In this document: one piece after another, positions 44,637 through 56,759 of the stretch
Layout of the letters: each line of letters begins with the position of its first letter
How positions within the stretch are numbered: the stretch's first letter is position 1
Source: Ophiobolus disseminans
Lineage: Eukaryota; Ascomycota; Dothideomycetes; Pleosporales; Phaeosphaeriaceae
Direction: 5' to 3'
DNA: 64,000 nucleotides
Assembly: GCA_010093685.1 (NCBI GenBank)
Contig: MU006220.1
Location: 961,502-1,025,501 of the forward strand
The notes under the pieces: generated by a model
Databases searched by the model: none
What the model was told of the DNA's origin: nothing
Seen by the model: only the letters and a program-made list of their open reading frames with translations
Made by a program: the position numbers and the translations under genes

Positions 44637-45997
44637 TTATTTGACAAATGTGTTGATCGGAAGTCGATATACCTGTTCAGATGAAGATTGAAGTTAGGGT
44701 GTGCCCATGTGACTGAATACATGATGTGACTTACGTCAATGGTCCAGTACGGCCGTCTCGTTCCCTCCCAATTCTTCTTGTCATGCAAACCAGACGGGAC
44801 GTCAATGTCCTCCCATGTCGTGTCGAAACCAGCTTCGTAGAGATCGATTTCCGCGACCTATAACACGTCAGTGATACTATCACACATCCTTTGTGAGTGA
44901 CCTACCTTCGTGTATATGTCATAGCAGATCTGTCGATCCGCACCAAGGCCGTTGTACCAGCCAAACACGCCGTCTTTCGCAAGGAGCTGGATGACGTATT
45001 CGGCAAAGAACACTTTGAGAGCGGCGTAGTCTTCGGCGAAGGTGTCATAGTAAATGCCATCGAGAACAACGCCTTGCTCTACTAACTTGGGAAGAATGTC
45101 TTGCCATCTTCCTTCGTGAATGGTCACGTTGGGCTTGTCATACCAGCCCTGCTCGCGGAGGCGCTGGTGAACCTGTGGGTGAGCTTCGATGATGTGGTGT
45201 TCAGCGGGTTCATGGGTTTGGATTGCTGTGTCGACAATGCCCATGCCGTGGCCGACGCTAATGAGAAGTTAGTAGGTATCACGTAAATTTGGAAAAGCGG
45301 ATACCGACTTCATAACCTTGAGTCCCTTCTTTGGATTGATCGTCTCAGCATGTCTTTGCATGATTTGCGTCTCCCAGTCCATCATAACTGCATTGTCGCT
45401 CTCGTCCAGCAGAATACCAGGCTTGTACCGTAGTTGACTCTTGAGATATGCCCGATTGTCCAGCGATACGTCATCGAGAACTTGCTGCTCAACGACTTCT
45501 TGGATCTCCTTGATCTCCTCTTCCGAAACCTTTTGCTTCTTCGCTGCTGGTCGGTCCTCCTCTTCTACCTCGTCCTGCTCTTCCTCGTCATCAGCTGCGC
45601 TGTCACCTAGACCCAGCGCTTCCATCTTTGCAAAAAGAATCTCGGCGCGAACACCCGCTTCGACCATGATGTCGTAGATCTTCTTCTGGCCCAAACGCAG
45701 AGCAATGCATCCGGGGGTTTCGTCTTCGGAATTTAAATCGTTCCATATAGCACCATTCTGCAGCAACAACTCGACAGTCTGCACTTCCTTATCTCCAGCA
45801 TCCTTTCCATCCTCGGCCTTGCCGCATGCCAAGATCGCTGCATGAAGTGGTGATGTTGCAACGGTCGCCGTGGGGTCTTGAACGTTTGCGGAGCCCTCTT
45901 TGAGCAGGACTCTCAGCGCTGGAACGTCATGTCGCTCTGCGGCGCTAATAATGCGCTTCGCCAGAAGAATATCTTCCTCAGTTGTTTGCTCTGCCAT
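44637..45997 (-). CDS. RMT2: Protein arginine N5-methyltransferase Rmt2
   Basis: Exons 45997-45309, 45257-44906, 44857-44735 and 44672-44637 give 399 aa. Introns are 51, 48 and 62 bases; the first uses a GTCGGT donor. The N-terminal half has an ankyrin-like region (ATSPLHAAILACGK, TVELLLQNGAIWNDLNSED) and an acidic linker. The methyltransferase domain has motif I split by the intron (KVMNVGHGMGIVD), AEHHIIEAHPQVHQRL (acidic end of strand 2), and LDGIYYDTFAEDY. The tail ends VYRLPINTFVK as in the family. Rmt2 modifies ribosomal protein L12 at the delta nitrogen of an Arg. Length matches yeast (412 aa). Confidence 0.93.
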
Positions 45998-46241
45998 TTT
46001 CGAATTGGTGTTAAGTTGTGCAAACTTTGTGCAGGAGAATTCTGTGGGGTTGGAACTTTTTCTGCAGGGATTAGGATAAGATAAGCGAAGACTAGTCTCT
46101 CACTGTTCTTGCCTATTGCGGTAAGGCGTCTACAAAAATTCCGATAAATGGTACCACGCAGTTGATGCTGGCTAAGTACACGATGTACGTAACCTCTCAT
46201 GCTGTGTTATTCTCCAGACTAGCGCAGCTATCTGTGGCTTC

Positions 46242-47879
46242 TTACATAGAAGCATTCAACTGCCATCTACAATCTCCCCGGGGAACACCACAATACTCGC
46301 ACATTGGGACTGACCTTGCTGTGGAGAAGGAACATTCTGCTCGCAACTTTTCCCTGCCAGTCTCAGCAAGCCTTTTTGTCTGTCTAATGTCGAACCAGTA
46401 CCCACTTTCCCTCCTCTGTATCCAAGGGAACGAAATCTTGGTCGCCATCGTCGAAGTGTTCATGTTGCTGGCTGGCATCTCAACCCATTCTGCCCCATGA
46501 TCAAACGTTGCGTTTCGAGTGTGGGGAAGAGTCTGGAACAACTTTGTGCCTTTTGCAATCAAGCTCGGGGACAGCAACTTCTCTGCCCAGGCACGGAGAT
46601 TGCGCATGTGTTCGTCGAACCTATCCTCCAGTTCGATGTCGTTCCTGACCATGTCGTTCTTCCGGGTCACTGTAGTTTTCCAAGCGCCATACCTCTTCTT
46701 GAAACGGGTGATGTGGCGCGGTTCTTCCGCTTGGCCCCTGTCGAAGAAAATGAACCGAGGAGTCGTTTCTAGCAATAGTTGCTCGGTGTCGTCGCGTATT
46801 AGCTGTATCAGGCGATAGAATCTGCAGTTGTCGAAATACGTGTTCAGCAATTGCCCCGGAAGGACTTGGAACGTAGACACTTACTCCTAAGTCCTCTTTT
46901 TCGAAGTAGTCCCATCGTCAGTCTCCGTTTCTTTGTCCCTCGTCCCCATCAAGAGATGCTCCAACGAATGGATTGCTAACATTGCAAGTGCTACGATCTT
47001 GTACTGATGGCTGTGGTTGCGGAAGGATAGATTGAGCAGCACCGTGCCACGGGCGTTCAAGATGGCGATTATGTCATCGTATTCGGCCATACTTTGGGGT
47101 AGTCTATTGAGGATGTCCTGGAAGACGCAATCCTGATCTGATGGAAGACTTTCTTGGACTTCATGTTCCATTTTTGTTTCCGTTTCCGTTTCTTGAGCGT
47201 CAGCCTTCGCCCACGAAAAGCCTTGCAGCGCTTCCATCATTCGGCTAGCTCGTTTGCCAATCGAGCCCCGAAGATTTTTACGGTTGGAATGCTGAAAGCC
47301 AGGAATTGTGGAGACCTGGAGAGTCACAAGTGCTACTCCTTCAGAAGAACGAGCTGTGGGCGGTTTAGTAGAAGTAGGGACTGGTGAGTCGGATGCAAGA
47401 CGATTGGATGTCTCATGGGACGTCATCGGGCTGCTAGAGCGTAAGTAAATGCTGCAGTCTAGATGCTGTCTTCCAGAAAGACTTGGGCAGGCTTACGAAT
47501 CAGGTAAGATTAATGTCAGGCTGTCAACACCGTAAAGATCAAATAGTATGGCCTTGAGCTGAGCGTGCAGTGAGGGATCACGCGTCCGCTCCAAGAGAAG
47601 GAAATCGTTCTTGATATCTCCATTAGGGAAAGGCGCAGGGTGGTTCGGAGCCTCCGTCAACAGAGATGAAGGGCGGTCGCGCCACCTCTTGAAGTTATCC
47701 AAAATCCTGCCACGTTTTCCGAGGTATTCGTCTTGCGTGGCTTCATGTGGGTCGGACTTGACCTCAGCGATCACATCTTTCGGATTGTGTACAGAACCGC
47801 CCCGCTTCCGCCGAATGGACACAGAGTGAGTGAGACTCTTGAATGCCTGCTTCACACTTGTTGTACGACCGAGAGACAT
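46242..47879 (-). pseudogene. Orphan gene with a single in-frame TAG at the second exon border
   Basis: Exons 47879-47497, 47433-46885 and 46821-46242 (both introns 63 bases, GT-AG) form a 504-codon model that keeps phase throughout, but codon 310 is TAG (46889-46887), just before the second donor. After it the protein continues naturally (FYRLIQLIRDDTEQLLLETT, then RYGAWKTTVTRKNDMVRN). Upstream blocks include RGRILDNFKRWRDRPSSLL and LFDLYGVDSLTLILPDS. A C-to-T change in a CAG codon would explain the stop. If it is real, the product is 309 aa. No known domain, signal or membrane segment; a C-terminal MCEYCGVPRGDC segment is Cys-rich. Could be functional with readthrough, or a young pseudogene. 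Confidence 0.6.
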
Positions 47880-48534
47880 GACCGAGAGTAGAGTAGCGAA
47901 ACAGTAAGACGACGGCGAAGTGTAGCCCGAGCGATGCGGCGTAACGAATTAGTGAATAATGGGCGATGTCGATATTTGTACAGGGAGTGTGTACAAAACA
48001 TCGCCTAAAGTGCGGAAGGGCCAGCGGCGTGGCGTTGTTGTACCTGCTTGATTTGCTGGAGTTGCAGCAAGAGCCGACTGCAAGTGACATCTAGAGTGAG
48101 CAGCGATTTGTGTGATCAGCCAAGAAGGAATTTCAGTATTGGAGAAGTGATAGTCATGGTCGGTCCAGATTGAATGAGACTGACGATGAACTTCGAACTC
48201 ACCAAGTAATGCTAAATCTGTGCGTGGAGTATCATGTGGATGTGGGCTACCTACTCGAAGGCAGGCGCAGACGCGGTAAGAGCACACACGTGGACTGAAT
48301 ATGCCTTAAATTCGAGAATGATAATAAGCTACATCTCTTGATGAGCACTAACGCCTGCGGGTCTGTGTATGGAGCCGGAAAATGGTACATGTGCATGTAA
48401 TATATATGGTCTTGATGTAGACAAGAAATATGACGTCCAAACCAGCATGATACAAGAAGCGCCGCCTGTATGTATAGATGCAAACCCACTAGCTCCGGTT
48501 GGTGGTACATATTCACACTGAGTGTACACCACGC
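47880..48534. other. Intergenic region
   Basis: 655 bases: promoter of the orphan gene on the left, 3' flank of the GH76 gene on the right. Short frames only. Confidence 0.4.
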
Positions 48535-49980
48535 CTAGGATACCATCCACCAAGCGCCAACCAGGATAGCAACCAAGACCAGCAGGGTCAAGATGCTAGC
48601 ACCGGCCTTGTCGCCGGTGGTGATGGAGTTGAAGGTGACGGGCGTGTCTGGAGCGTCGGCACCAGCGTTGGGGTTGCTGACCGAGATGCCGCCGGCCTTT
48701 TGTGTGGCAGGGCCGGGCGCACTGAGGTAGAGCAAGTTCTGCACGATTTCCATGCCAGCCATCTGCTCACCAACGCCGAAACTACCGTCGTTCTTGCCAT
48801 TGTCGACCCAACGGAGACCACACGACGTTTGGTTAGGGCCACCAATGCACTGTTTGGCAGCCGCTTGCGCAGAGGTCTTTAAGAGTGGGTCTATCATGGG
48901 ACGGGTCCAGGGCGCCACGATGGCAGTGTATCCCATCCATCGGGAGAGGTAGGCCTTGAAAGAGCGCTGGTCCACATCGCACTTGCCGTTGTTCTCGCAC
49001 GCGACTTCAATCATAACCTTGTCGTTGAAGAACACGCCGGCTGCTTCAATGATACCAGTGAGTCTGCCCTTCCAGAGTTCATTCTGTGTCTGTAATTATT
49101 TAGCAAATATTTGGCGCAGGGCACAGCCGTGCTACTCACCGCATTCCACATAGCTGCCGCACCAGCCATGTGCACACCAGCGTTGTAGGTCCACTGAATC
49201 TTATTAATGTCGGAGCAGTTCTTGTTGTCATCGGTTCCGTCGTAGTAGTGGTAGTCTTCGGTCATGAGACCAACGGAGAGCTGCCACTCCCAGGCCTTTT
49301 CGGCCCATTCAGAGTACGTTTCGTTTCCGAGGTACTTGTATAGACGCGCGGCAATGTTGAAGAAGCATCCGTTTGAGATTGTGTTTTTGTAGTTGTATCC
49401 GTTGTTGAAGGTGAAGATCTGCCACTTCAGCCCTCCACCACACTTGGTGTTATCCCAGCGGCGCTGCTGAGTGTTGAAGACAGCCTGCGCCAGGGAGAGC
49501 CATGACGGCTTTCCGTTGCCGAGATCCGGTAGCTTGTTCTCGGCGGCTGACATGGCGGCCATACCCCAGAAGGCCTGGTCATCGTTTCCTAGCGTTTTCG
49601 TCTGGTTTGCAGGCATGAAGGCGCTGTAGTCTCCAATCTGGTGCTCCATGGCCTGCGCGGTGATTTTGTTGTACGAATCGTCGCCGGTGTAGTACCAGTA
49701 GTCGATGAAGGCGTTGAACATGGCACCACATTCCCACCAGTAGTATGGGTCGGGCAGATTGCCCGGTGTGTCGCCCACTCGATCGCCTGTGTAGTACTGG
49801 CGCAGGTTTATGGATAGAGATTTGGCGGCCTTTTTGATGGAGTCTGCGGATGTTAGCAGGTGACGCAACACCTCGGATGAAGGCCGTACCCGGCGAATTG
49901 ATGTCCAGCTCAATCGCGCCCACGCCAGACAGGAGCAGGCTCGAGGCGCCAAGGGCCCCGAGTGCAGAGGTGAACTTCAT
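48535..49980 (-). CDS. GH76 endo-1,6-alpha-mannanase, Dfg5/Dcw1-type GPI protein
   Basis: Exons 49980-49890, 49843-49140 and 49089-48535 (introns 46 and 50 bases) give 449 aa. A signal peptide (MKFTSALGALGASSLLLSGVGA) leads into the GH76 alpha-barrel: PYYWWECGAMFNAFIDYW, the catalytic Asp pair in LGNDDQAFWGMAAM (Asp118-Asp119), and WTYNAGVHMAGAAAMWN. A Gly/Asn-rich linker and a hydrophobic C-terminal tail (ASILTLLVLVAILVGAWWMV) mark GPI attachment. Dfg5 and Dcw1 act at the cell surface and are thought to transfer GPI-mannoproteins from the lipid anchor to wall glucan. Divergent from the SNARE gene across a 1.1-kb upstream region. Confidence 0.94.
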
Positions 49981-51092
49981 GACGTGAATTAGGGTGCCAG
50001 GATGTATGCGGCGGCGGGTTTAAGCGATGCGCTCGGGGTCAAGCACCAGGCCTGATGACGTCGAGTCGCACTGTATCGTGAATGTTCTGGTGGGATATAT
50101 CACGGACAAGCAGAGAGTGGTGGTTGAGGGTTGCGGTCCAGGGCGTCGTAATGGTCAACGTATGGGTCTGAAACGAGGGACGGGTCCGGGGAAGGGGTCG
50201 CCGGGCGGGTGCGGGAGAGAAGGTGCGTCGACGTGAAGGTGGGCGATTAAGAGGTGGTACCCAGTTCAGCGAGCGTATGGGGACGGGTCAGGGTCACGGT
50301 GTGTGGTGAAGGAGAGTTAGTTGGGCGTGGGCGGCCACCGTCTCAGGAGAGGCGCTCGCGCTCGGAACCGGTGGAGTTCACATCCAGGTCGCCAGGGCTA
50401 GAGACACCTTGGCGCCATCACCAATGCGCCTGCAAACGGGCATTGGCTGCGTTACAAAAGCCACAAGCAGCAGTTGCTAGGCCATGCACAGGCAGTCATT
50501 GTATTCTATCCGCGCATTGCTTTCATTACCAGACGTCTGGTGTGTGAGCGTCGCAGTACTGCCAGAGTCACCTGGCTGCGCTGAAAGGAATCCATGGATC
50601 GCAGAATACGACGGTTGGCTGGCTGAGGATGGCGAAGCCCGCCAATGGCCTAATTTGGGCCGCCTTTTTCTTTGTCGCCCAGCTCTTGTTGCCACGCCAG
50701 CCCTGAAGGAGAGTACGGGTGTCGTAATCACTGCGGACCACAATCACGTGCGTGGCTGTGCGGGCGCAGTGACACCCCGTCGAGCAGTCGCATCGCCGTG
50801 AATAAAAGATGCAGTTCCTTGACAGTATTTTAGCTATTGAATTCGTATTCTGTTTGCTGCACACTGCACGATTCCACGGTCCAACGATCTGCGGAGGTTT
50901 CACGGCAACATCATCAAACGAAGCTGACACGAAAGCTTCGCCTGTGCGCTCAGCCAACATCTTCCTCCACCACACCACCTCTTCCGCAGACTCCCACCCA
51001 CCACTCATCAACCTCACCACTTCAGCGCCAACTCGGATCACCGCACCTTTCGCACACTACCACAGACCTCGAGACTCATTACTTCCTCCACC
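49981..51092. promoter_or_regulatory. Shared upstream region of GH76 and v-SNARE genes
   Basis: 1.1 kb between divergent starts. GC-rich on the left, pyrimidine-rich on the right before the SNARE ATG (CCACCACACCACC-like text), as usual for highly expressed fungal genes. Open frames here have no protein character. Confidence 0.45.
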
Positions 51093-51757
51093 ATGGCCAA
51101 CCACGAGCAGCCGTACGACCCATACATTCCCGCTGGCGGTGCCGGCGCCCAGCAAGGCGCCCAGGGCCAGAATGGCAACCAGCGCACTGCAGCGCTCCAG
51201 GCGGTATGTAAATCCTCTATCCGCGCAGATTCCGCACATCGTAGCGTCTTTTGCAGCAATGCAGCGCAACTGTGCAGCAGCTGAGCCCGAGCCTCGGTCT
51301 GTCTGCACCCGTGCAGCGATAGCCATGGCGATAGCAGGCTGCCTCAGGCCACAAAAGCCCACTTGTGCCTACGAAAGACTGCGACGTGCGAGCGATCGCA
51401 GATGCTGCCTCGGCGTCTGCCTGCCCGTATGTGACCTCATACTGACTCGCCGCCAGGAAATCGACAGCACTGTCGGAATCATGCGCGACAACATCAACAA
51501 GGTCTCTGAGCGAGGAGCCCGCCTGGACTCGCTGCAGGACAAGACCGACAACCTCGCCGTGTCCGCCCAGGGCTTCCGACGGGGCGCCAACCGCGTGCGC
51601 AAGCAGATGTGGTGGAAGGACATGAAGATGCGCATGTGCCTCATTGTCGGCATCATCATCCTGCTTGCCGTCATTATCATTCCTTCTGGTGAGTCTTGGA
51701 GGTCATGTTCACGCAACACACGGTTTCTAACATGCCGCAGTCGTTGCTACGAGATAA
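51093..51757 (+). CDS. SNC1: v-SNARE synaptobrevin, Snc1/Snc2 type
   Basis: Exons 51093-51203, 51457-51688 and 51741-51757 give 119 aa. Intron 1 (253 bases) is long for this window; intron 2 is 52. A Pro/Gly/Gln-rich N-terminus precedes the R-SNARE helix (TVGIMRDNINKVSERGARLD, then LQDKTDNLAVSAQGFRRGAN). The ionic-layer Arg falls in SERGARL. A basic juxtamembrane WWKDMKMR leads into one C-terminal membrane anchor (MCLIVGIIILLAVIIIPS) and a last exon coding VVATR. It pairs with plasma-membrane and endosomal t-SNAREs for secretory vesicle fusion and recycling at the hyphal tip. Confidence 0.96.
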
Positions 51758-52768
51758 ATGCCTAAACGCCCACTACCACGAACCATACCCCCATATTAAT
51801 TGCGCGGAGGAGCGGGAGTTGCATAGCCACATGGAGAGGGGGAGGTGGCTACGAAACGCAGTGTGTCAACGATATCAGTTCGTGCAGGATTCACGTCTCT
51901 GGCGAATTGGGAGCGATGGATCCTTTCTTGTCTTTCTTTGCATTCGACCGGCCAGCCTGCAGCAACGGAGCACGCTCTGGACTCTGTGCACCGGAATGGC
52001 TCTACCTTAGCGACGATACCTCGAGAGCCTAGTTCCAGGATGGCTGTAAGACGAACAATGGAGTTATTTCCCGATTGCTGCCGTGGAGAGTGCCGCTTCT
52101 TGTCTATAGCCCAATTGCGATTGTTTTGTATTGTTGTGATGCAGGTCTCACATGTGACGTACACCGCATCTGCGTACCTGAGCGAAGTTTGAGTGGGTCT
52201 GCGCCAGCGATGCGAACCATAATCCTTCCACCAGCCAGTCGTGACCCAGCAAATAGCATCAGTGTGAGAAGAGTTCAGTACTCCAGAGTCACGTGAACTA
52301 CGGCAGCCGTGAATGACGCAGCTGCACCGTGTATGCGCCGAGAAAAGGTTGCATCGATCGCCGCATCTTTGTACGAGGCCAGCATCAAGTTGCACTCGGC
52401 ATTCTTGCATGCACACGAGCGAGGTAGCTCCATCTGATAACAGGCAAAACTAGAGCGACATCAGGCAGGAAAATTTACGAGAGGCAGCGACGGGTGCGCC
52501 AATCAAGCGGCGGGTCCCCAGACAAGCGTAGGGATCGTGGCGCCACCTGCGGGACAAAAGTTCAGGTGGAGGGCTGCGTTATCGGCGGAGCGAATTTTTG
52601 TAGCTTCATCGTCATTGCGTTTGCGTAGGCCCTGGGCTGCTAGTTATCGCAGTGACTTTGTTGCTTCTGACTTTTCCCTCCCTTTATTATCACCAGCGTC
52701 CCCGATTTTGGCGCCTCCACCACCTCCAGCTGCAATCCAAGTGCCCCGCCGGCGAGACATCCACCACC
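51758..52768. other. Intergenic region between SNARE and ARG5,6 genes
   Basis: About 1 kb. A minus-strand frame of 206 codons (51796-52416) is Cys/Arg-rich with no family likeness and is rejected. The right end has the pyrimidine-rich promoter and leader of ARG5,6. Confidence 0.45.
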
Positions 52769-55553
52769 ATGCAAGGCGTCGTACGTGCTGGTGCTCGTGT
52801 GGCAGCACGCTCATCCCGCCAGATCCTCGCAGCTTCGGTCTCTCGATCCTTCCCGCGGGCCCTCGTCGCTAGCTCCACCCCGAGCCGCCTATACACGTCC
52901 TCGGGCGATGGCAAGAAGTCGTCCATATACGCCGCCTTCCTCAACCTGCTCGCCAGCGCCAGCTCGCGCAGAGAGGTCGACCAGTACCTCGGCCAGTTCC
53001 GCTCTGTGTCGCCCCACCAATTCGCTGTGGTGAAGGTGGGAGGTGCGATCCTGACCGACCACCTGCAGGAGCTATGCTTCGCCCTGCAGCAGCTGCACGC
53101 AATTGGCCTGTACCCCATCATCGTCCATGGCGCGGGCCCCCAGATGAACCAGCTGCTGCTGGACTCGGGCGTGGAGCCAGACTTCATCGATGGCATACGC
53201 GTCACGGACAAGAAGACGCTGGGCATTGCGCGCAAGCTGTTCCTCGAGGCAAACATGGACCTGGTCATGACGCTGAAGAGGGACTGGGGCGTGCCCGCCC
53301 GGCCCATCACGGCTGGCGCGCTGCAGGCAGACTATCTGGACAAGGACAAGTGGAAGTACGTCGGCAAGATCAACGAGATCAACCCCAGGCCCATCATGGA
53401 CGCGCTGGAGAACAACGAGCTGCCCATTCTGTGCTCCATGGCTGAGACGGTGGACGGCCAGATCCTGAACGTCAACGCCGACGTAGTTGCGGCAGCTTTG
53501 GCGCGCAAGTTCGAGCCGCTGAAGGTCATCTACCTGTCCGAGAAGGGTGGGCTGTACAACCAGGAGACTGGCAAGCTCATCTCACACATCAACCTCGAGG
53601 GCGAGTACGACACATACATGAAGCAGCCGTGGGTTAGGTACGGCACGAAGCTCAAGATTGTAGAGGCCAAGAACCTGTTGGACGGCCTGCCACGGACATC
53701 CAGCGTCGCCATCACCCACCCGCAAAACCTCGGAAAAGAACTCTTCACACATACTGGCGGTGGCACCCTGATCCGAAACGGCGGAAGCGTCAAGGAAGTC
53801 TCCACATTCGAGGATCTGGACATCAAAGCCTTGTCAGAAGCTCTTGCCAGGGACCGGGGAGGCGCCGAGGCGTCCGATGCCGTAAACAAGTACTTGGACA
53901 ACCTCAAGAACCGCGACTTTGAGGTCTTCTCCGACGACTCGATGGGTGTTGTAGCCGTGGTCTACCCCCCATCGAAAGAAGGCGAGTTTGCACAGCTATC
54001 CACCTTCACCACAACCAAGGAAGCGTTCCGGACCAACAAGAGCGATTTGGTATTCGAGCGCATCAAGCAAAAATACTCCAAACTGTACTGGGTAGTCGAA
54101 AGCCAGGAACAGAACTTGGTGAAGTGGTTCCTCGAGAAGACCGACGGGTTCCTTCGCCGCAACCAGGAGATCTTCTGCTGGTGGGGAAAGGCTGAATCCA
54201 AGGAGATATTCTCACTGCTTCAAAGTTACTCAAATGAAGGTCGCGGCATGATGCAAGATAGCCTCGATGCTCAGTTCAGGAGAGCAGCTGATTTCGCTTC
54301 AAGCTTGAAGCAAGGCCAACAGATTCGAGCGTACTCAACAGCCGCAGGCACGCGATCAACGGGCCAGTCACGGCCAACTGTCAGGCAAAGCAAGATTCTC
54401 ACAGCTTCTCGGAGCTTCGCAACGACTGCGCGACGTTCAGAGGAAACCACTAACCCCAACCCGCCATATGGCATCAAGTTCAAGAGCAAGGACTGGCCAT
54501 CAAAAGTTGCGCTAATTGGTGCGCGAGGATATACAGGACAGGCTCTCATCGAACTTCTCAACAAGCACCCAAACATGGACCTGCGGCACGTTTCCTCTCG
54601 CGAGCTGGCTGGCAAGAAGCTCGAAGGCTACACGAAGCGCAACATCATCTATGAGAACCTGTCACCTGAGGACGTCAAAAAGATGGCCGACAAGGGCGAA
54701 GTGGACTGCTGGGTGATGGCACTGCCCAACGGCGTCTGCAAGCCCTTTGTAGATGCCATCAACGAGTCGGGGAAGTCTGACGCAGTGATCGTCGACCTCA
54801 GTGCCGACTACCGCTTCGACGACAGCTGGACATACGGTCTCCCGGAGACTGTCGACCGACGGAAACTAGCAGACGCCAAGCGGATAGCGAATCCTGGCTG
54901 CTACGCAACAGCTGCCCAGCTCGGTATTGCACCGCTCCTCAAGTTCATCGGTGGCCAGCCCACAGTGTTCGGTGTATCCGGCTACTCAGGAGCAGGCACC
55001 AAGCCCAGCCCCAAAAACGACGTCAAGAACCTCGAAAATAACTTAATCCCCTACAGTCTGGTAGATCACGTGCACGAGAAGGAAATTTCTCGCCAACTAG
55101 GCACCGAAGTGGCCTTCATCCCGCACGTAGCCGCCTGGTTTCAGGGCATTCACGTAAGTTTCACCGTAGCCTGTCTATCCTCACCCCAATTTGACGTCGT
55201 CAATTTCCATCCTCGACCTCACGCGAATCCATACAGTCCTCACTAACGCGATTCCGCAGCACACAATCTCTATCCCCCTCAACCGCACAATGACGTCCCG
55301 CGACATCAGAAATCTCTACCAAGACCGCTACGCGGGCGAGAAACTCGTCAAAATCGTCGGCGAGTCGCCCCTGGTTAAAAATATCTCGGGTACACACGGC
55401 GTTGAGATCGGTGGCTTCGCCGTTCATAGCTCTGGAAAGCGTGTCGTCGTTAACGCGACGATTGATAATTTGCTCAAGGGCGCGGCGACCCAGTGCTTGC
55501 AGAACATGAATCTTGCACTTGGGTATGGGGAGTATGAGGGTATTCCGTACTAA
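52769..55553 (+). CDS. ARG5,6: Mitochondrial acetylglutamate kinase / N-acetyl-gamma-glutamyl-phosphate reductase precursor
   Basis: Exons 52769-55153 and 55260-55553 (106-base intron) give 892 aa. An Arg/Ser-rich presequence of about 45 residues (VRAGARVAARSSRQILAASV) targets mitochondria. The kinase domain (about residues 80-340) has KVGGAIL and HGAGPQMNQLL. A central NAT-like (DUF619) domain (about 370-520) allows arginine feedback and contact with acetylglutamate synthase. A linker with a second Arg-rich stretch marks where the precursor is cleaved. The reductase domain starts near 575 (KVALIGARGYTGQALIELLN), with catalytic Cys711 in ANPGCYATAAQ. The two enzymes do steps two and three of ornithine and arginine synthesis. 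ATG chosen as first in frame before the presequence. Confidence 0.97.
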
Positions 55554-56759
55554 ACGGGGTGCGAGGGTAGACAGGAGGGTGTTTGGGGTGCGGTGCGGAG
55601 GGGCGCGCAATGGCGCTGGGTGTGGGTGTTTGGGCGTGCTGTGGGTGTTTTTTCTGTACATAGTATATCTTCGTTCGTGGAAATGAGACGGGTGGTGTAC
55701 TTCAATGTTTGTGCTTTGCGTTGTAAAGTGAATATTTGTGATTCAGAGTAGCGGTGTCATTTCGATGGGTCCTGGATACCTGCACATGACTTTACCTCAA
55801 TACACGAGGCTTACAAGAAGCTGCGAGGATAGACAGGCTTCTGGATCTCTGCTCATTTCTCGAATTGCGCTCTGGTTGCTCTGAAGCGTGCCGTAGCTTG
55901 AGGATGGTATGGTGGGTTCGAAGATACATGGCAGATATGCGATTCAATCTGCCCAAGACCCCGAGTATGCAACAGCTTAACCCTCAGTGCTTTGAAGCCG
56001 CTTTAATCTAATACGTGAGGGTGTGCCCCTAGCCTTCAATTCGACGTGGATAGAATTGAACAGGGACACATCGGTCATCAAAATACTTTAGAACAACAGG
56101 TACCTCCCCGCCTTCAGATCCCTCTTTACCAGAGCCGCTTCACTTCACAGTCGCATAAAGAGCAAGGAACGCATGACGTATCAACGTCAATAGCCGCAGG
56201 CAATTAATGCACATAGTTCGGAAGTCTCCTCGTACTGGTCATGCATACTTATACATCTATACTCCACTGCTTACGTTGCATTAAACTTGCCAGTGGCGCG
56301 GGTCCTACAAGTACGAGATGTGAAAGCAAGCGCATAAATGGATTTTATCACCACAGCACAGCAGATCTCATCAATGCGCAATGCTTCTTTCGCATAGTGG
56401 GCCTATTTTCTGACCCACAACATTACGGCATATATCGAAGCGCTGCGAACCTGACTCGAGCATGGCATGGTGAGCTGTGCCATTCCCCGCCGCTCGCTCC
56501 AGCCTGGCATGTCGAATGCCGAGATGGCTTGTTTCACGTTTGAAGGTTGGAGTGTTGGCGCCGGGATTCGGGGATCAAGCGATGGGGTGGATCCGGGGGG
56601 TTGCGGATTAGGCCGGCTGCTGGGGAACGTTGACTGGAGGTGTTGCACCGGGGGATTTTGAGATGGGAACAGGTGTTTTTAGGGTGGTGTGATACAGCGA
56701 CGTCAATATGTTTGAGGTGGAGTGTGACTCTTATGGGAAAAGGTCTCGTGATGAATTGT
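55554..56759. other. Intergenic region
   Basis: 1.2 kb after ARG5,6 with no supported gene; short frames on both strands only. Confidence 0.4.

Noticed and set aside
51796..52416. 206-codon minus-strand frame
   Set aside because: No domain, no splice partner, odd composition; lies in the 3' flank and promoter between two housekeeping genes.
52690..53310. 206-codon minus-strand frame
   Set aside because: Antisense to the mitochondrial presequence and kinase domain of ARG5,6.
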